The translations under genes and the position numbers were made by a program. Below, piece after piece: positions 9,078 to 17,898 of a stretch of DNA of 64,000 nt (its first letter is position 1; each line of letters starts with the position of its first letter). The notes beneath the pieces are model-generated. The model did not search any database. It was not told where the DNA came from and saw only the letters and a list, made by a program, of their open reading frames with translations. The DNA is from Ruminococcus flavefaciens (lineage in GTDB: Bacteria; Bacillota; Clostridia; Oscillospirales; Ruminococcaceae), in contig JAMPIL010000006.1 in assembly GCA_023662725.1 (NCBI GenBank), positions 33,229 through 97,228 of the forward strand, in the 5' to 3' direction.

Positions 9078-9757
9078 TGAAAATTTTACTTGCACTTATT
9101 TTTGCCGCAGCTTCAGGCTATTTCCTTGGAAGTCTGAATTTCTCTATAATTGTCGTTAAAATTATGAAAGGCAAAGATATCCGTGATATGGGAAGTCATA
9201 ATGCCGGTCTCACAAATACCCTGCGCTGTGCCGGAAAAGAATGCGCTTTAATTACTCTTGCCGGAGATTTACTTAAAGGAGTTGCCGCTGTTGCTCTTTC
9301 AAGAGGATTTTGCAGTCTTTTAAACGCCGGATTAAATCCGGGAAACGATACTCATTATATTGGCTATATTGCCGGACTTTTCGCTATAATTGGTCATATT
9401 TTCCCGATTTATTACAATTTTAAGGGCGGAAAAGGAGTTCTTGTGGGAGTTTCATCCTTTCTGATCGTTGATTTCAAGGTGTTTATTGCACTTCTTGCCA
9501 TTTTTGCCGTAATGCTTGCAATAACAAAATATGTTTCGCTTTCTTCAATCATTTCAACAGCATACTGTCCGCTTGCAACTCTTCTGATGTCGTGGATAGT
9601 AAACGGAAACGGATTTGGCAGAAGCTTTTTGTATATGATCCTTTCATTACCGATGTCGGCTCTTGTCATCTGGATGCATCGCTCAAATATTGAACGTTTG
9701 AAACAGGGAACGGAAAACAAGTTCTCGCTTGATTCTTTCAGCAGTTCAAAAAAGTAA
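9077..9757 (+). CDS. plsY: Acyl-phosphate:glycerol-3-phosphate acyltransferase PlsY
   Basis: 226 residues, multi-spanning membrane enzyme that acylates sn-glycerol 3-phosphate from acyl phosphate, the first step of phospholipid synthesis. Family motifs are visible: GSLNFS (about 14-19), GSHNAGLTNTLR (about 39-50) and FKGGKGV (about 115-121). It overlaps der by 1 nt and is 15 nt from gpsA, which makes its substrate. Confidence 0.95.
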   Translation: MKILLALIFAAASGYFLGSLNFSIIVVKIMKGKDIRDMGSHNAGLTNTLRCAGKECALITLAGDLLKGVAAVALSRGFCSLLNAGLNPGNDTHYIGYIAGLFAIIGHIFPIYYNFKGGKGVLVGVSSFLIVDFKVFIALLAIFAVMLAITKYVSLSSIISTAYCPLATLLMSWIVNGNGFGRSFLYMILSLPMSALVIWMHRSNIERLKQGTENKFSLDSFSSSKK

Positions 9758-9772
9758 AAGGAGAGGCTTATT

Positions 9773-10765
9773 ATGGCAAATATCGTTATACTTGGTTCCG
9801 GAGGGTTCGGTCTTAGCATTGCCGTTATGGCAGAACACTGCGGAAAGCATAATATAACCGTTTGGTCGAAGTTTCAATCAGAAATCGATCTTATAAGAGC
9901 TCATGGCGAACATATTCAGAAACTTCCCGGAGTTCCGATCTCAGAGAAAATTATCATGACCAATGATATTTCCTGTGTTAAAGATTGTGATATGCTTATT
10001 TTTGGAATTCCATCATCATTCGTCAGAAGCGTTGCTAAAGAGGCTGCTCCGTATGTAAGCAACAATACAGTTATCGTAAACACCGGAAAAGGTCTTGAAG
10101 AGGGAAGTCTTAAAACTCTAAGCGAGGTTATAACAGAAGAAATCAATACCGATAGACTTGTTGTTATGTCCGGACCGTCTCACGCTGAAGAGGTTGCAAG
10201 ATGCATCCCAACTACCATTGTTGCTGCTTCTTATAATCACAAGGCGGCAGAATATGTTCAGAAAGAACTTGGCAACAGTTATTTCAGAATCTATCTCAAT
10301 GACGATGTAAAGGGATGCGAAATAGGAGGAGCGCTTAAAAATATCATCGCATTATGTGTTGGTATATGCGACGGTCTGGGATATGGTGACAACACAAAAG
10401 CAGCGCTCATGACCAGAGGAATACACGAAATCGCAAGGCTTGGAAAAGCGGCAGGAGCAGATACGCTCACTTTCAGCGGTCTGACCGGTCTTGGTGATCT
10501 TATCGTTACCTGTACTAGTATGCACAGCCGTAACAGACGTGCCGGAATTCTTATCGGACAGGGAATATCACCGGAAGAAGCCGTAGAAAGAGTCGGAACT
10601 GTTGAGGGATATTTTTGCTGCAAAGCAGCATATGATTTATCAAGACGGCTTGGCGTTGAAATGCCGATAACCGAGCAGCTTAATAACGTTTTGTTCAATG
10701 GCGGCGACGTGCGGCTTGCTCTCGGCGTTCTTATGAACCGTCCGCAGATATACGAAGAAATATGA
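9773..10765 (+). CDS. gpsA: Glycerol-3-phosphate dehydrogenase [NAD(P)+]
   Basis: 330 residues. N-terminal Rossmann motif GSGGFG (7-12), catalytic Lys region GGALKNIIALCVGICDGLG (about 185-203) and TRGIHEIARLG are diagnostic. It reduces dihydroxyacetone phosphate to sn-glycerol 3-phosphate for PlsY. RBS GGAGAGG. Confidence 0.96.
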   Translation: MANIVILGSGGFGLSIAVMAEHCGKHNITVWSKFQSEIDLIRAHGEHIQKLPGVPISEKIIMTNDISCVKDCDMLIFGIPSSFVRSVAKEAAPYVSNNTVIVNTGKGLEEGSLKTLSEVITEEINTDRLVVMSGPSHAEEVARCIPTTIVAASYNHKAAEYVQKELGNSYFRIYLNDDVKGCEIGGALKNIIALCVGICDGLGYGDNTKAALMTRGIHEIARLGKAAGADTLTFSGLTGLGDLIVTCTSMHSRNRRAGILIGQGISPEEAVERVGTVEGYFCCKAAYDLSRRLGVEMPITEQLNNVLFNGGDVRLALGVLMNRPQIYEEI

Positions 10766-10777
10766 GGTGTCTATATT

Positions 10778-12316
10778 ATGGTTGAAATTCGTGAATACAG
10801 GGGACATATCAGAAATTGGCGGAATCTTTGCAGCGAGTTGAATGTTGATCCGGCGCTTCCACGCACTGAAAGAGAACTTGCTCTTATTACTTCTGCCTAC
10901 GAAAAATGGAAACACGATATCGCTGATCACCTTTATGGAATGTTTGCCTTTGCCATCTGGGATGAACAGAACAGCGAGCTTTTTTGTGTTCGTGATCATT
11001 TCGGAACAAAGTCGTTCTACTACTATCAGACATCAGACGGCAGACTTCTTTGCAGTACTATGATACGTAATATCATGAAAGACGAAGGCTTTGTTAAAGA
11101 GATCAACACAGATATGCTCCAGATATATATGTCGCTTACCTACGTTGCCGGTGAGGATACATTCTTTAAGGGTGTAAAAAAACTCATGCCAGGACATTGG
11201 CTTTCATTTAAGAACGGTTCATTAGAACTTCATCGCTATTGGACTCCTCAGTTCGAGCCGGATGATTCAAAAAATGTAGACGATTGGGCTGACGAGATAC
11301 ATTCTACTGTTCAGAAGATGATAGAAGAGGTCAAGGAAAACGGTGAAATAGCTGAATCGTTCCTTTCCGGCGGAGTTGATTCCTCTTATGTTCTTGCCAT
11401 GTCTGACGCTGAGGTAACTGATTCCTGCGGATACGATGACGAACGCTTTGATGAATCCGTTCTTGCGGCAGAAACAGCAAGAATTCTCGGAAGAAAAAAC
11501 AACCGTTGTCTTATAACTCCTGAGCAGTATTTTGATATCGTTCCTTACGTTATGTATAACATGGAACAGCCTCTTGGCGATGCTTCGGCTATTGTTTTTG
11601 CCATTGCCTGCAATGAAACTGCCAAGCATACAAAACTCTGCTATTCAGGCGAGGGTGCGGACGAATTCTTTGGTGGATATAATATGTACCGCAATGCGGA
11701 ACGCTACGGCGATAATCTAAAAAACTTCTATGTCGGCAACACCAACATCATGAAAGAGGACGAAAAACAACGTATTCTTAAAAATTATAACCCTGATGTT
11801 CTCCCGATAAATCTTGTTAAACATATTTACGAAGAAACTGAAGGGCTTGATCCGCTTTCAAAAATGTCAGATGTCGATATCCAAATTTGGCTTGAAGGCG
11901 ATATTTATCTTAATGTTGATAAAATGAGTACTGCTGCCGGTCTTGAGATTCGTATGCCCATTACAGACAGAAGGATTTTTGATATTGCTTCAAGAATGCC
12001 TTCAAAATTCAAAGTTAATGACGAGCAAAACAAAGTCGCATTCAGAACGGCAGCGTCCAAAGTTCTTCCGGATGAAATTGCATTCAGAAAAAAACTGGGA
12101 TTTATCGTTCCCATAAGAATATGGCTTGCGGATGAGCGTTATAATGCAGACGTACGAACCAAATTCAAAAGCGATATGGCTGGAAAGTTTTTTGATCTTG
12201 ATGAGATCAATGCGATTTATGACGAATATATTGGTGGAAATTCCGATAATTGGCGTAAAATATGGACAATTTACACTTTCCTTGTATGGTATGAGGAGTA
12301 CTTTGTGAAAAGATAA
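10778..12316 (+). CDS. Asparagine synthetase-like protein without the N-terminal glutaminase nucleophile
   Basis: 512 residues. The synthetase PP-loop SGGVDSS (about 196-202) and the class II glutaminase core GMFAFAIWD and RDHFGTKSFYY are present. Normal AsnB begins M-C-G-I, where Cys is the amidotransferase nucleophile. This protein begins MVEIREYRGHIRNW, equivalent to about residue 70 of AsnB, so the Cys and early glutaminase strands are absent. gpsA ends 12 nt upstream, so no missing exon-like piece is present. It may use free ammonia or a different amine, or it may make a non-Asn product. RBS GAGGTG fits the ATG. Confidence 0.8.
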   Translation: MVEIREYRGHIRNWRNLCSELNVDPALPRTERELALITSAYEKWKHDIADHLYGMFAFAIWDEQNSELFCVRDHFGTKSFYYYQTSDGRLLCSTMIRNIMKDEGFVKEINTDMLQIYMSLTYVAGEDTFFKGVKKLMPGHWLSFKNGSLELHRYWTPQFEPDDSKNVDDWADEIHSTVQKMIEEVKENGEIAESFLSGGVDSSYVLAMSDAEVTDSCGYDDERFDESVLAAETARILGRKNNRCLITPEQYFDIVPYVMYNMEQPLGDASAIVFAIACNETAKHTKLCYSGEGADEFFGGYNMYRNAERYGDNLKNFYVGNTNIMKEDEKQRILKNYNPDVLPINLVKHIYEETEGLDPLSKMSDVDIQIWLEGDIYLNVDKMSTAAGLEIRMPITDRRIFDIASRMPSKFKVNDEQNKVAFRTAASKVLPDEIAFRKKLGFIVPIRIWLADERYNADVRTKFKSDMAGKFFDLDEINAIYDEYIGGNSDNWRKIWTIYTFLVWYEEYFVKR

Positions 12317-12326
12317 AACAAATTCA

Positions 12327-12363
12327 GACTGCTGTTTCGTTATAAAACGAACAGCAGTCGTTT
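12327..12363 (+). terminator. Rho-independent terminator after the asparagine synthetase-like gene
   Basis: Long stem GACTGCTGTT-t-CGTT / AACG-a-ACAGCAGTC with a short loop and a short T tract. It separates the der-gpsA-asn operon from the ABC genes. Confidence 0.8.
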
Positions 12364-12410
12364 GCGTTGAATATAATTATATTACGCTAAAACTTGGAGG
12401 AAATAAAAAT

Positions 12411-13139
12411 ATGGAATCAATTAAAGTTGAAGGATTGACGAAAAAGTACAAAGATATTACTGCTGTTGACAGCCTTGATCTTAATATATTGCATGGTGAA
12501 TTATTTTCTTTGCTTGGTGTAAACGGAGCCGGCAAAACAACTACAATAAAAATGCTCTCATGCCTGACAAAACCCACCGACGGAGATGCCAAACTGCTTG
12601 AAAACAGCATTATAACAAATGAATCCAATGTTAAAAAAGTCATTGGAGTTTCTCCTCAGGAAACCGCAGTTGCACCAAATCTTACCGTGAAAGAAAATCT
12701 TGAGCTGATGTGCGGTATTCACGGTTTATCAAAGGAAAAAAGAAAAGCTAAAACGGACGAGCTTTCCGAACAGTTTGATTTAAAACAAATCCTTAAAAGA
12801 AAAGCAGGAAAACTCTCCGGAGGCTGGCAGAGGCGGCTAAGTATCGCTATGGCTCTTATAAGTGAACCGAAAATACTGTTTCTTGATGAACCGACTCTTG
12901 GTCTGGATGTTCTCGCAAGAAGAGAGCTCTGGGATATTATAAACTCCCTTAAAGGAAAAGTGACCATAATCCTTACAACTCATTATATGGAAGAAGCAGA
13001 AGCGCTTTCAGACCGTATTGGCATTATGAAAAACGGAAAACTTCTTGCACTCGGAACCGCTGACGAACTGAAAAGAAAAGTCAATGCAGATAAATTCGAA
13101 GATGCTTTTGTTGCCATTGTAAGGGAGGATTCTAAATGA
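12411..13139 (+). CDS. ABC transporter ATP-binding protein
   Basis: 242 residues: Walker A GVNGAGKTTT (about 37-46), signature LSGGWQRR, Walker B ILFLDEPTLGLD, and H-loop TTHYMEE. It is the single-domain NBD of an ABC-2 type exporter. It overlaps the permease gene by 4 nt (ATGA). Substrate unknown; drug or peptide export is typical. RBS TTGGAGGAAA. Confidence 0.93.
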   Translation: MESIKVEGLTKKYKDITAVDSLDLNILHGELFSLLGVNGAGKTTTIKMLSCLTKPTDGDAKLLENSIITNESNVKKVIGVSPQETAVAPNLTVKENLELMCGIHGLSKEKRKAKTDELSEQFDLKQILKRKAGKLSGGWQRRLSIAMALISEPKILFLDEPTLGLDVLARRELWDIINSLKGKVTIILTTHYMEEAEALSDRIGIMKNGKLLALGTADELKRKVNADKFEDAFVAIVREDSK

Positions 13140-13867
13140 GATTATTGAGTTTTTCGAGAAGAACTGCAAAGGAAATACTGCGTGATCCATTGAATTTAGC
13201 CTTTGGTCTGGGATTTCCGCTGATTCTTATACTATTGCTTTCTGCAATACAAGCCAATATTCCGGCCAGCCTTTTTGAAATAGAAAATCTTGCTCCGGGC
13301 ATCACAGTTTTCGGTCTGTCGTTTATGACTCTTTTTTCTGCAACTCTGATTGCAAAAGACAGAGAAAGCTCATTATTGCAGAGACTTTATACAACTCCGC
13401 TTATTGCATCGGACTTCATTTTCGGATACGCTTTACCGATTTTGCCGATTGCAATAGCACAGAGTATTATTTGTTATATTGCAGCTATTCTGCTCGGATT
13501 GCCGATAACAATAAATATAATATATGCTTTGATTTTTATTATTCCCGTTTCTTTATTTTTCATTGCAATCGGATTACTCTGTGGAAGCGTTTTCAGTTCA
13601 AAACAGGTTGGAGGAATCTGCGGAGCGCTTCTAACAAATTTAACTGCATGGCTTTCCGGAATATGGTTTGATCTTGAACTTGTAGGCGGAGCTTTCAAGA
13701 AAATTGCTAATTTTCTTCCGTTTGTCCATGCTGTAGAGCTGGAAAAAGCTGTGCTGAACGGTAATTATTCGGATATTTGTCCTCACCTGTACTGGATTCT
13801 TGGCTATATGGCAGTGGCAGTTTTGTTTGCAATTATGTTCTTTTTGCGGCAAATGAAAAAACAGTAA
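13136..13867 (+). CDS. ABC-2 type transporter permease
   Basis: 243 residues with about six hydrophobic segments and the ABC-2 arrangement (early 'RDPLNLAFGLGFPLI', last helix near residues 215-238). It is translationally coupled to the preceding ATPase. An AraC regulator with a ligand-binding C-terminal domain follows 82 nt downstream and may control this exporter. Confidence 0.9.
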   Translation: MRLLSFSRRTAKEILRDPLNLAFGLGFPLILILLLSAIQANIPASLFEIENLAPGITVFGLSFMTLFSATLIAKDRESSLLQRLYTTPLIASDFIFGYALPILPIAIAQSIICYIAAILLGLPITINIIYALIFIIPVSLFFIAIGLLCGSVFSSKQVGGICGALLTNLTAWLSGIWFDLELVGGAFKKIANFLPFVHAVELEKAVLNGNYSDICPHLYWILGYMAVAVLFAIMFFLRQMKKQ

Positions 13868-13949
13868 TTTGATACAACAAAACACAAAATATCAGGACTG
13901 CAAATCAATTCCGTGATATAATGAAATCACACTGAAAGGAGGAATAAAA

Positions 13950-14825
13950 ATGAACTGGGCAACAAATATTCAGAATGCTATTGATTATATCGAAGATAAT
14001 CTTGACGCAGAGCTTGACTATAATAAAATTGCGGAGCAGGCAGCGTGTTCAACCTATTATTTTCAAAAAATATTTGGAATAATGTGCGGTATCACAGTAG
14101 GTGAATATATTCGCAGCAGACGGCTCACACTTGCCGGCAGTGAGCTTGCTTCAACGAATATCAAAATCATTGATCTTGCTCTGAAATACGGTTATGAGTC
14201 TCCTGAAAGCTTCACAAGAGCATTTACACGTTTTCATAGCATAACACCGTCCGAAGCCAAACGCAAAGGAGGAAAGCTCAGGTCATTTTCCCGATTCAAA
14301 GTGCAGATCATATTGAAAGGCGGTAATTCTATGAATTACAAAATTATCACGAAAGATTCATTTACAGTAATTGAAAAAGTTGAGAAGCATACGATAGTTA
14401 ATGACGAAAATAAGAACACGATCCCTGATTTCTGGGATAGAGCTCATAAGGACGGGACTATTGAAACTTTACTAAAACTTACTTCCGACCGCAGTTCTAT
14501 TTTTGGAATTTGTTACGGAAAAGGTCAGACTGACTGCGAACATTTTGACTACTCTATAGCTGCTCAGTGTGAACCTGATACTATTGCCCCCGATGGATAC
14601 CGTATCAGCGTTATTCCGGCAAGAACGTGGGTTGTATCAGAATGTGTTGGAGCTATGCCGGATGCAATACAATCTTTATGGCACGAACTCTGCTCGGAAT
14701 TTTTCCCAACTTCAAACTGTACGCCAACCTACGAAATGGACATTGAGGCATATCCGGCAGGCAATATGACTGATGACAATTATAAAAGTCAGATATGGGT
14801 TCCTATTGAAAAAAGTAATATTTAA
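13950..14825 (+). CDS. AraC family regulator with GyrI-like effector domain
   Basis: 291 residues. Two AraC helix-turn-helix units fill residues 8-105 (IAEQAACSTYYFQKIF; IDLALKYGYESPESFTRAFTRFHSITPSEAKR). The C-terminal half (about 128-288) resembles GyrI-like/SOUL-fold small-molecule binding domains found in Rob/SoxS-like regulators. It likely senses a hydrophobic compound. The ABC exporter genes directly upstream are plausible targets. RBS AAAGGAGGA. Confidence 0.9.
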   Translation: MNWATNIQNAIDYIEDNLDAELDYNKIAEQAACSTYYFQKIFGIMCGITVGEYIRSRRLTLAGSELASTNIKIIDLALKYGYESPESFTRAFTRFHSITPSEAKRKGGKLRSFSRFKVQIILKGGNSMNYKIITKDSFTVIEKVEKHTIVNDENKNTIPDFWDRAHKDGTIETLLKLTSDRSSIFGICYGKGQTDCEHFDYSIAAQCEPDTIAPDGYRISVIPARTWVVSECVGAMPDAIQSLWHELCSEFFPTSNCTPTYEMDIEAYPAGNMTDDNYKSQIWVPIEKSNI

Positions 14826-14890
14826 TTATTGAAAAATCATTTATTTTCTATCCGGATATTTTGAATAATAGATTTATACACTAAATAATA

Positions 14891-14922
14891 AAAGCGGCTA
14901 AGTTTTATCTTAACCGCTTTTA
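14891..14922. terminator. Bidirectional terminator between convergent genes
   Basis: Stem AAGCGG-TAAG / CTTA-CCGCTT with T-rich ends on both sides, between the AraC gene (+) and vanY-like gene (-). Confidence 0.75.
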
Positions 14923-14973
14923 TATAATATTTTGCTCAGAAGTTGCATTTTAAATAGTTCATGTATTCTTCAA

Positions 14974-15741
14974 TTACGGATATATTTCCTTATACTCTTC
15001 TAAAGTGATATTTTTATTAAATATGTCCAATGCAGCTTCTTCGCCTACATAACGATAATGCCACGGTTCGTAATCAATTCCTGTTATATATTCTTTATCT
15101 TGTGGATAACGAAGAATAAATCCATATTTATAGGCATTTTCCGCAAGCCAGTTATAAACCTCATAATCAGAAGAGTAAGAAGGATCTGCATTTATATCGA
15201 GAGCCAATCCAAGCTCGTGTTCACTGTTTCCGGGTTTAGCCACCCAATTCTGAGCAAGATTTTCAGCTTCGTTTTGCGAATATCCTTCCGCAATATAGCT
15301 GTCTATTCTATTCTGCATCATCTGCTGCTGTTCTTCATGCGTTCTGTAACCTTCACCAACAATAGGGTATATTCCTTCGATTCTTGCGTCATCAAACATC
15401 TGCTGAAGATCGGAATATATTCTTGAATCAACATATATTCCATTTGAAAGCTGAGTTAATTCCACTTGATAATCTTTTGGAATTGGATGATCATTGTTTA
15501 CAAGTATCAACCGCCAATCATCACGCTCCTTTATAAGTGAATTTAGCGGCATTTCGTTTATTTTATCAATTATATCCTGTACTTCTTCATGATTTTGATT
15601 CGTTTCCGAAATAACAGAATATTTACCGATACGTCGTACGTCATCCGAAGTATGACGCTTATTTTTTAAAAATACTGCTGTTACTATGAATAGAATTATT
15701 AATATCGCTGAAATTATAACTGCTTTTCCTTTTCTTGTCAT
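14974..15741 (-). CDS. VanY-type D-Ala-D-Ala carboxypeptidase (M15B), intact active site
   Basis: 255 residues with one N-terminal membrane anchor (about 6-24) and an extracytoplasmic M15B domain. Both motifs are complete: SEHELGLALD (zinc His and Asp) and EPWHYRYVG (catalytic Glu and zinc His). It removes the terminal D-Ala from peptidoglycan stem peptides. It lies downstream of a VanS/VanR-like pair on the same strand, with a hairpin between, so it is probably a target of that system. No vanH/ligase/vanX genes are nearby. RBS AAGGAGAT, 9 nt from the ATG. Confidence 0.9.
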   Translation of the reverse strand: MTRKGKAVIISAILIILFIVTAVFLKNKRHTSDDVRRIGKYSVISETNQNHEEVQDIIDKINEMPLNSLIKERDDWRLILVNNDHPIPKDYQVELTQLSNGIYVDSRIYSDLQQMFDDARIEGIYPIVGEGYRTHEEQQQMMQNRIDSYIAEGYSQNEAENLAQNWVAKPGNSEHELGLALDINADPSYSSDYEVYNWLAENAYKYGFILRYPQDKEYITGIDYEPWHYRYVGEEAALDIFNKNITLEEYKEIYP

Positions 15742-15903
15742 AAAGCATTATCTCCTTTAATTATGCTACACCGTCAATTAATCCTTGAATTTTACCTTCT
15801 ATGTGTCCATAAAATTTAACGCAAAAGATATAACAGATGTGCGGTAAGATTTGTAAATAATCTGTTAACAAACAAGAGAGAAAAATTTAATTGCCAAAGC
15901 AAT

Positions 15904-15951
15904 AAAATATCTCCTGTCATGTATCTATTTTAACATAACAGGAGATATTTT
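15904..15951 (-). terminator. Hairpin terminator downstream of the vanS-like gene
   Basis: 16-bp nearly perfect stem AAAATATCTCCTGT / ACAGGAGATATTTT; the minus-strand transcript would end in a T-rich tract. It lies in the 255-bp gap between vanS-like and vanY-like genes. Confidence 0.7.
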
Positions 15952-15996
15952 GCTTTAGTTTTTTCTGTCGGGAAATATAAAGTTTTGTTACAAAAA

Positions 15997-17157
15997 TCAT
16001 ACGATTTTCTTACGATTCAAAGGAAGCTTTACAGCAAACCTGATAATTTCATCACTGCTCTCGGCACTGATCGTACCGCCATGCGCTTCAGCAAGCTGTT
16101 TTGAGATAGCGAGTCCAAGACCTGAACCGCCGGTTGAACTGCTTCTTGAGGAATCCAAACGGAAAAACTGTTCAAAAATACGCTCCAGTTTTTCCTTAGG
16201 AATAGTTTTACCGCTGTTTATGAAAATGAGTGTAACGTTAGCATCGTCGGATTCCAATGTAATTTGAATTTCTGTATTCGGATAGCTGTAACTTATTGCG
16301 TTTCTAATAAGATTATCGATTATTCGTTCCATTTTGTCAACATCACAGCAAATCTGAACATCCGGTTCAATTTTCGTGGAGAAGCTCAGCTCTTTATCTT
16401 TCAGTAAAGGACGAAATTCATAGACTATCTGTTCGAGCATCAATGACAAATTCACACTTTCCTTTTGAAGTTCTATTTTTGAGATATTAAATCGTGTGAT
16501 CTCGAATAATTCATTGATCAATTCTTCAAGACGTTCAGCTTTTTTTAAAGAAATTTCCGTATAGCGACTGCGAAGTTCTTCCGAAATGTCAGGTTCATCA
16601 CGAAGGAGCGTCATATAACCGATAACACTTGTCAGCGGAGTTTTCAGATCATGGGCAAGATAAGTGACAAGATCGTTTTTTCGTTCTGTTTCAGTCCGAA
16701 GTTTCTGTTCCTTATTCTGTATCTCATATCTGATTTTCGATATCTGAGCAAATATTTCCGTATATTCCTGAGGAGTTTCAACGGGCAGGGGAGTATTTTC
16801 TAAAATAAAGCGATTCATGTATTCTGCAATCGTATGAGAATTTTCACGTTTATGCTTCCGTTTTTTATAATTTGAAATTATCATTCCAAACAACGAGATC
16901 AGAACAACGATAATAATGAAAAAATACAGAAAATAAGTTTTTATAAGATCCCAGTCATAAGATTGAGTGATAATGGTTTCATATTCTAAATACGAATAAG
17001 TTTCATACGCAAATGTTTTATAAAACCAATCGGCAATAAACCCCATTGATAATGTATCAATAATACTGTAAATCAAGCAGCATATAAGAACACATATTAT
17101 CGGGACGGCAATGAATCGTATATACTTCCATATTTTATGAATCAATTTTATATCCAA
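15997..17157 (-). CDS. VanS-like sensor histidine kinase
   Basis: About 386 residues. Two membrane helices (about 12-35 and 86-106) flank a short extracellular loop of ~50 residues. A HAMP-like linker, H-box LAHDLKTPLTSVIGY, N-box RNAISYSYPNTE and G-box GGSGLGLAISKQ follow. The loop is short like in VanS proteins. The start is uncertain: no ATG precedes the first helix. TTG at 17157 lies just after GGGGAG, and TTG at 17145 is an alternative. It overlaps the end of the regulator gene. Confidence 0.85.
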   Translation of the reverse strand: MDIKLIHKIWKYIRFIAVPIICVLICCLIYSIIDTLSMGFIADWFYKTFAYETYSYLEYETIITQSYDWDLIKTYFLYFFIIIVVLISLFGMIISNYKKRKHKRENSHTIAEYMNRFILENTPLPVETPQEYTEIFAQISKIRYEIQNKEQKLRTETERKNDLVTYLAHDLKTPLTSVIGYMTLLRDEPDISEELRSRYTEISLKKAERLEELINELFEITRFNISKIELQKESVNLSLMLEQIVYEFRPLLKDKELSFSTKIEPDVQICCDVDKMERIIDNLIRNAISYSYPNTEIQITLESDDANVTLIFINSGKTIPKEKLERIFEQFFRLDSSRSSSTGGSGLGLAISKQLAEAHGGTISAESSDEIIRFAVKLPLNRKKIV

Positions 17158-17830
17158 CTCCCCATACAGTTTTGATAAATTTTGGATTTCTCGGAGGTTC
17201 GCCAAGCTTTTCACGCAGTCTTGCAATATGAGCCATAACAGTATTATTGCTGTTGAGATACTTTTCCCCCCATACTGCCTCGAATAATTCCTCTGACGTT
17301 ACCACCTTTCCGTGTTTTTCACAGAGGTACCAAAGTATATCAAACTCGATCGGAGTAAGAGATAGTTCTTTGCCGTAAAGCTCGCATTTGTGCGTTTCAT
17401 GGCAAATATACAATCCGCCTGAATCATAATACTCCACAGAATTTAAAACGTCCGCCATATTATAGCAAGTGTACCTTCTTAGCTGAGTTTTCACTCTTGC
17501 GACAACCTCAAGAGGATTAAATGGTTTTGTGATATAATCATCTGCACCTATGGTAAGACCTGTTATTTTATCCAGATCATTAATTTTTGCTGTTAGCATA
17601 ATAATCGGGAACATATATTTTTCACGTATTTTTTTACACAGATCAAATCCGTCCATATCCGGAAGCATAACATCAAGCAGGGCAAGCTGAATAGTTTCCT
17701 TTTCGATCATATCAAGAGCCTGCTGCGCCGAATATGCTTTACAGATCGTATAGCTGTCATTTTTCAGATACAGCTCTACCAGATCGGCAATTTCTTTTTC
17801 ATCATCAACGATCAAAATACTTTCTTTCAT
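17135..17830 (-). CDS. VanR-like response regulator (OmpR family)
   Basis: 231 residues. The receiver domain (about 4-115) has DDEKEIADLVELYLKN, phospho-acceptor Asp in LLDVMLPDMDG, and Lys in ITKPFNPLE. A C-terminal winged helix ends KTVWGVGYKI. The wording follows VanR closely (EIADLVELYLKN, KITGLTIGADDYITKPF, KTVWGVGYKI). I chose the ATG at 17830; an upstream GTG at 17839 has no better RBS. It pairs with the kinase that follows and likely controls the VanY-like peptidase. Confidence 0.88.
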   Translation of the reverse strand: MKESILIVDDEKEIADLVELYLKNDSYTICKAYSAQQALDMIEKETIQLALLDVMLPDMDGFDLCKKIREKYMFPIIMLTAKINDLDKITGLTIGADDYITKPFNPLEVVARVKTQLRRYTCYNMADVLNSVEYYDSGGLYICHETHKCELYGKELSLTPIEFDILWYLCEKHGKVVTSEELFEAVWGEKYLNSNNTVMAHIARLREKLGEPPRNPKFIKTVWGVGYKIDS

Positions 17831-17855
17831 GTAAACCACCCAGATTTTATTTTTT

Positions 17856-17887
17856 GCCTCTTCCCAGACTTATGTTGGAGAAGAGGC
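17856..17887 (-). other. Hairpin in the vanR-like leader
   Basis: Inverted repeat GCCTCTTC / GAAGAGGC with a 16-nt loop between the U32 peptidase gene and the vanR-like gene. On the transcribed minus strand it is followed by A-rich DNA, not a T run, so it is not a classical terminator. Confidence 0.4.
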
Positions 17888-17898
17888 ACATATAATCA

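Noticed and set aside
14974-17839. Complete vancomycin resistance cluster
   Set aside because: No vanH, D-Ala-D-Lac/Ser ligase or vanX within the window.
17856-17887. Intrinsic terminator between the U32 gene and vanR
   Set aside because: The stem is good but the transcript side is followed by A-rich DNA, not T.
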